Shown here piece by piece: positions 63,912 to 64,000 of a stretch of 64,000 bases of DNA. Below the pieces are notes generated by a model. That model made no database searches and was not told the origin of the DNA. It saw nothing but the letters and a program-made list of their open reading frames with translations. The DNA comes from Planktothrix sp. FACHB-1365 (GTDB lineage Bacteria > Cyanobacteriota > Cyanobacteriia > Cyanobacteriales > Microcoleaceae). The DNA lies in the NCBI RefSeq assembly GCF_014697575.1, contig NZ_JACJSC010000020.1, positions 49,579 through 113,578 of the forward strand, read 5' to 3'. The position numbers and the translations under genes were made by a program. The first letter of the stretch is position 1. The number at the start of each line of letters is the position of its first letter.

Positions 63912-64000
63912 GAGATTCTTTGTTCAACGAATCGACTTGCCCCAACAGGATTGCTCCCGTTAAAGTAGAGGTCAATTCTCCCAAAGCGTTCACCTCGACT
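63889..64000 (-). CDS. 3' end of a TnpB-like (IS200/IS605 superfamily) gene, partial
   Basis: On the minus strand a frame enters from the window edge and stops at 63889-63891. It reads VEVNALGELTSTLTGAILLGQ and ends ESPVTSLGD, which resembles the variable tail of cyanobacterial TnpB proteins. TnpB is an RNA-guided nuclease whose guide RNA overlaps the gene's 3' end. The zinc ribbon and RuvC-like core lie beyond the window. The call rests on the tail and the terminal hairpin, so another gene type is possible. Confidence 0.5.
   Translation of the reverse strand, partial: VEVNALGELTSTLTGAILLGQVDSLNKESPVTSLGD

Noticed and set aside
1..64000. tRNA, rRNA, CRISPR or prophage genes
   Set aside because: No cloverleaf, rRNA segment, spacer array or phage structural gene was recognised on either strand; a tRNA scan would be needed to exclude small RNA genes fully.

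Overview
This window reads as chromosome of a filamentous cyanobacterium of the Oscillatoriales/Planktothrix kind. The grounds are many HIP1 octamers (GCGATCGC), heptanucleotide short tandem repeats in intergenic gaps, low-to-moderate GC, and cyanobacterial signature genes: ndhS, an Omp85 with POTRA domains, kaiB paralogs, DUF3531, a Sll0314/Alr1548-type TPR protein and a CtpA-type protease. The genus is inferred; no rRNA or tRNA gene was found to test it.

Positions 1-20.9 kb are a glycan-decoration region. Two proteins carry sulfotransferase domains, and one of them is a 1210-residue chain of accessory module, sulfotransferase, GT92-like glycosyltransferase and two methyltransferase domains. 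There are two stand-alone methyltransferases and several very large TPR proteins, some fused to GT2 or GT61 glycosyltransferases. The most unusual spot is 15462-15481. There a TPR gene and a double-GT2 gene are separated only by a reading-frame change at an A10 run containing the classic A-AAA-AAG slippery heptamer, and the GT gene has no credible start of its own. A neighbouring 1152-aa gene has the same TPR-GT2-GT2 order uninterrupted. A beta-rich module (GW.I ... RPDV ... CGF) recurs in three different enzymes of this block.

Positions 21-24.8 kb hold a MazF-type toxin-antitoxin pair, a periplasmic S41 protease and a conserved membrane-anchored protein. Positions 25-33.3 kb form a signalling block: a REC-wHTH-HPt-REC-REC regulator, an Hsp20-like protein, two tandem KaiB paralogs, a five-PAS/GAF/GGDEF protein, an unlisted 58-aa zinc-ribbon protein and a nucleoside-phosphorylase-family protein. 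Two 11-bp-period CTTCAAA direct repeats, of the kind OmpR/PhoB regulators bind, lie upstream of the Hsp20 and zinc-ribbon genes.

Positions 33.3-41 kb are housekeeping: DUF2288, plsC, a DsbA-like lipoprotein, cysC (which makes PAPS, the sulfotransferase donor), an amino-acid ABC transporter of BgtAB type, an aldo/keto reductase and rpiA. Next comes a TPR-GT41 (SPINDLY/OGT-like) protein, then a translationally coupled three-gene signalling operon of two duplicated hybrid kinases and a REC-PAS-GGDEF protein (44.4-51.4 kb). Positions 51.5-60.1 kb hold rsmG, an ECF-type ABC ATPase, two conserved cyanobacterial proteins, the Omp85 protein with six 210-bp in-frame repeats, ndhS and a HAS-barrel protein. 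From 60.2 kb a second small glycan cluster (GT14-like, methyltransferase, GT2, GT8-like) runs to the edge, where the 3' end of a TnpB-like transposon gene begins on the minus strand.

The whole suggests a strain investing heavily in surface or extracellular glycans, modified by sulfation and methylation, alongside c-di-GMP signalling. The functional links are inferred from gene content, not demonstrated.
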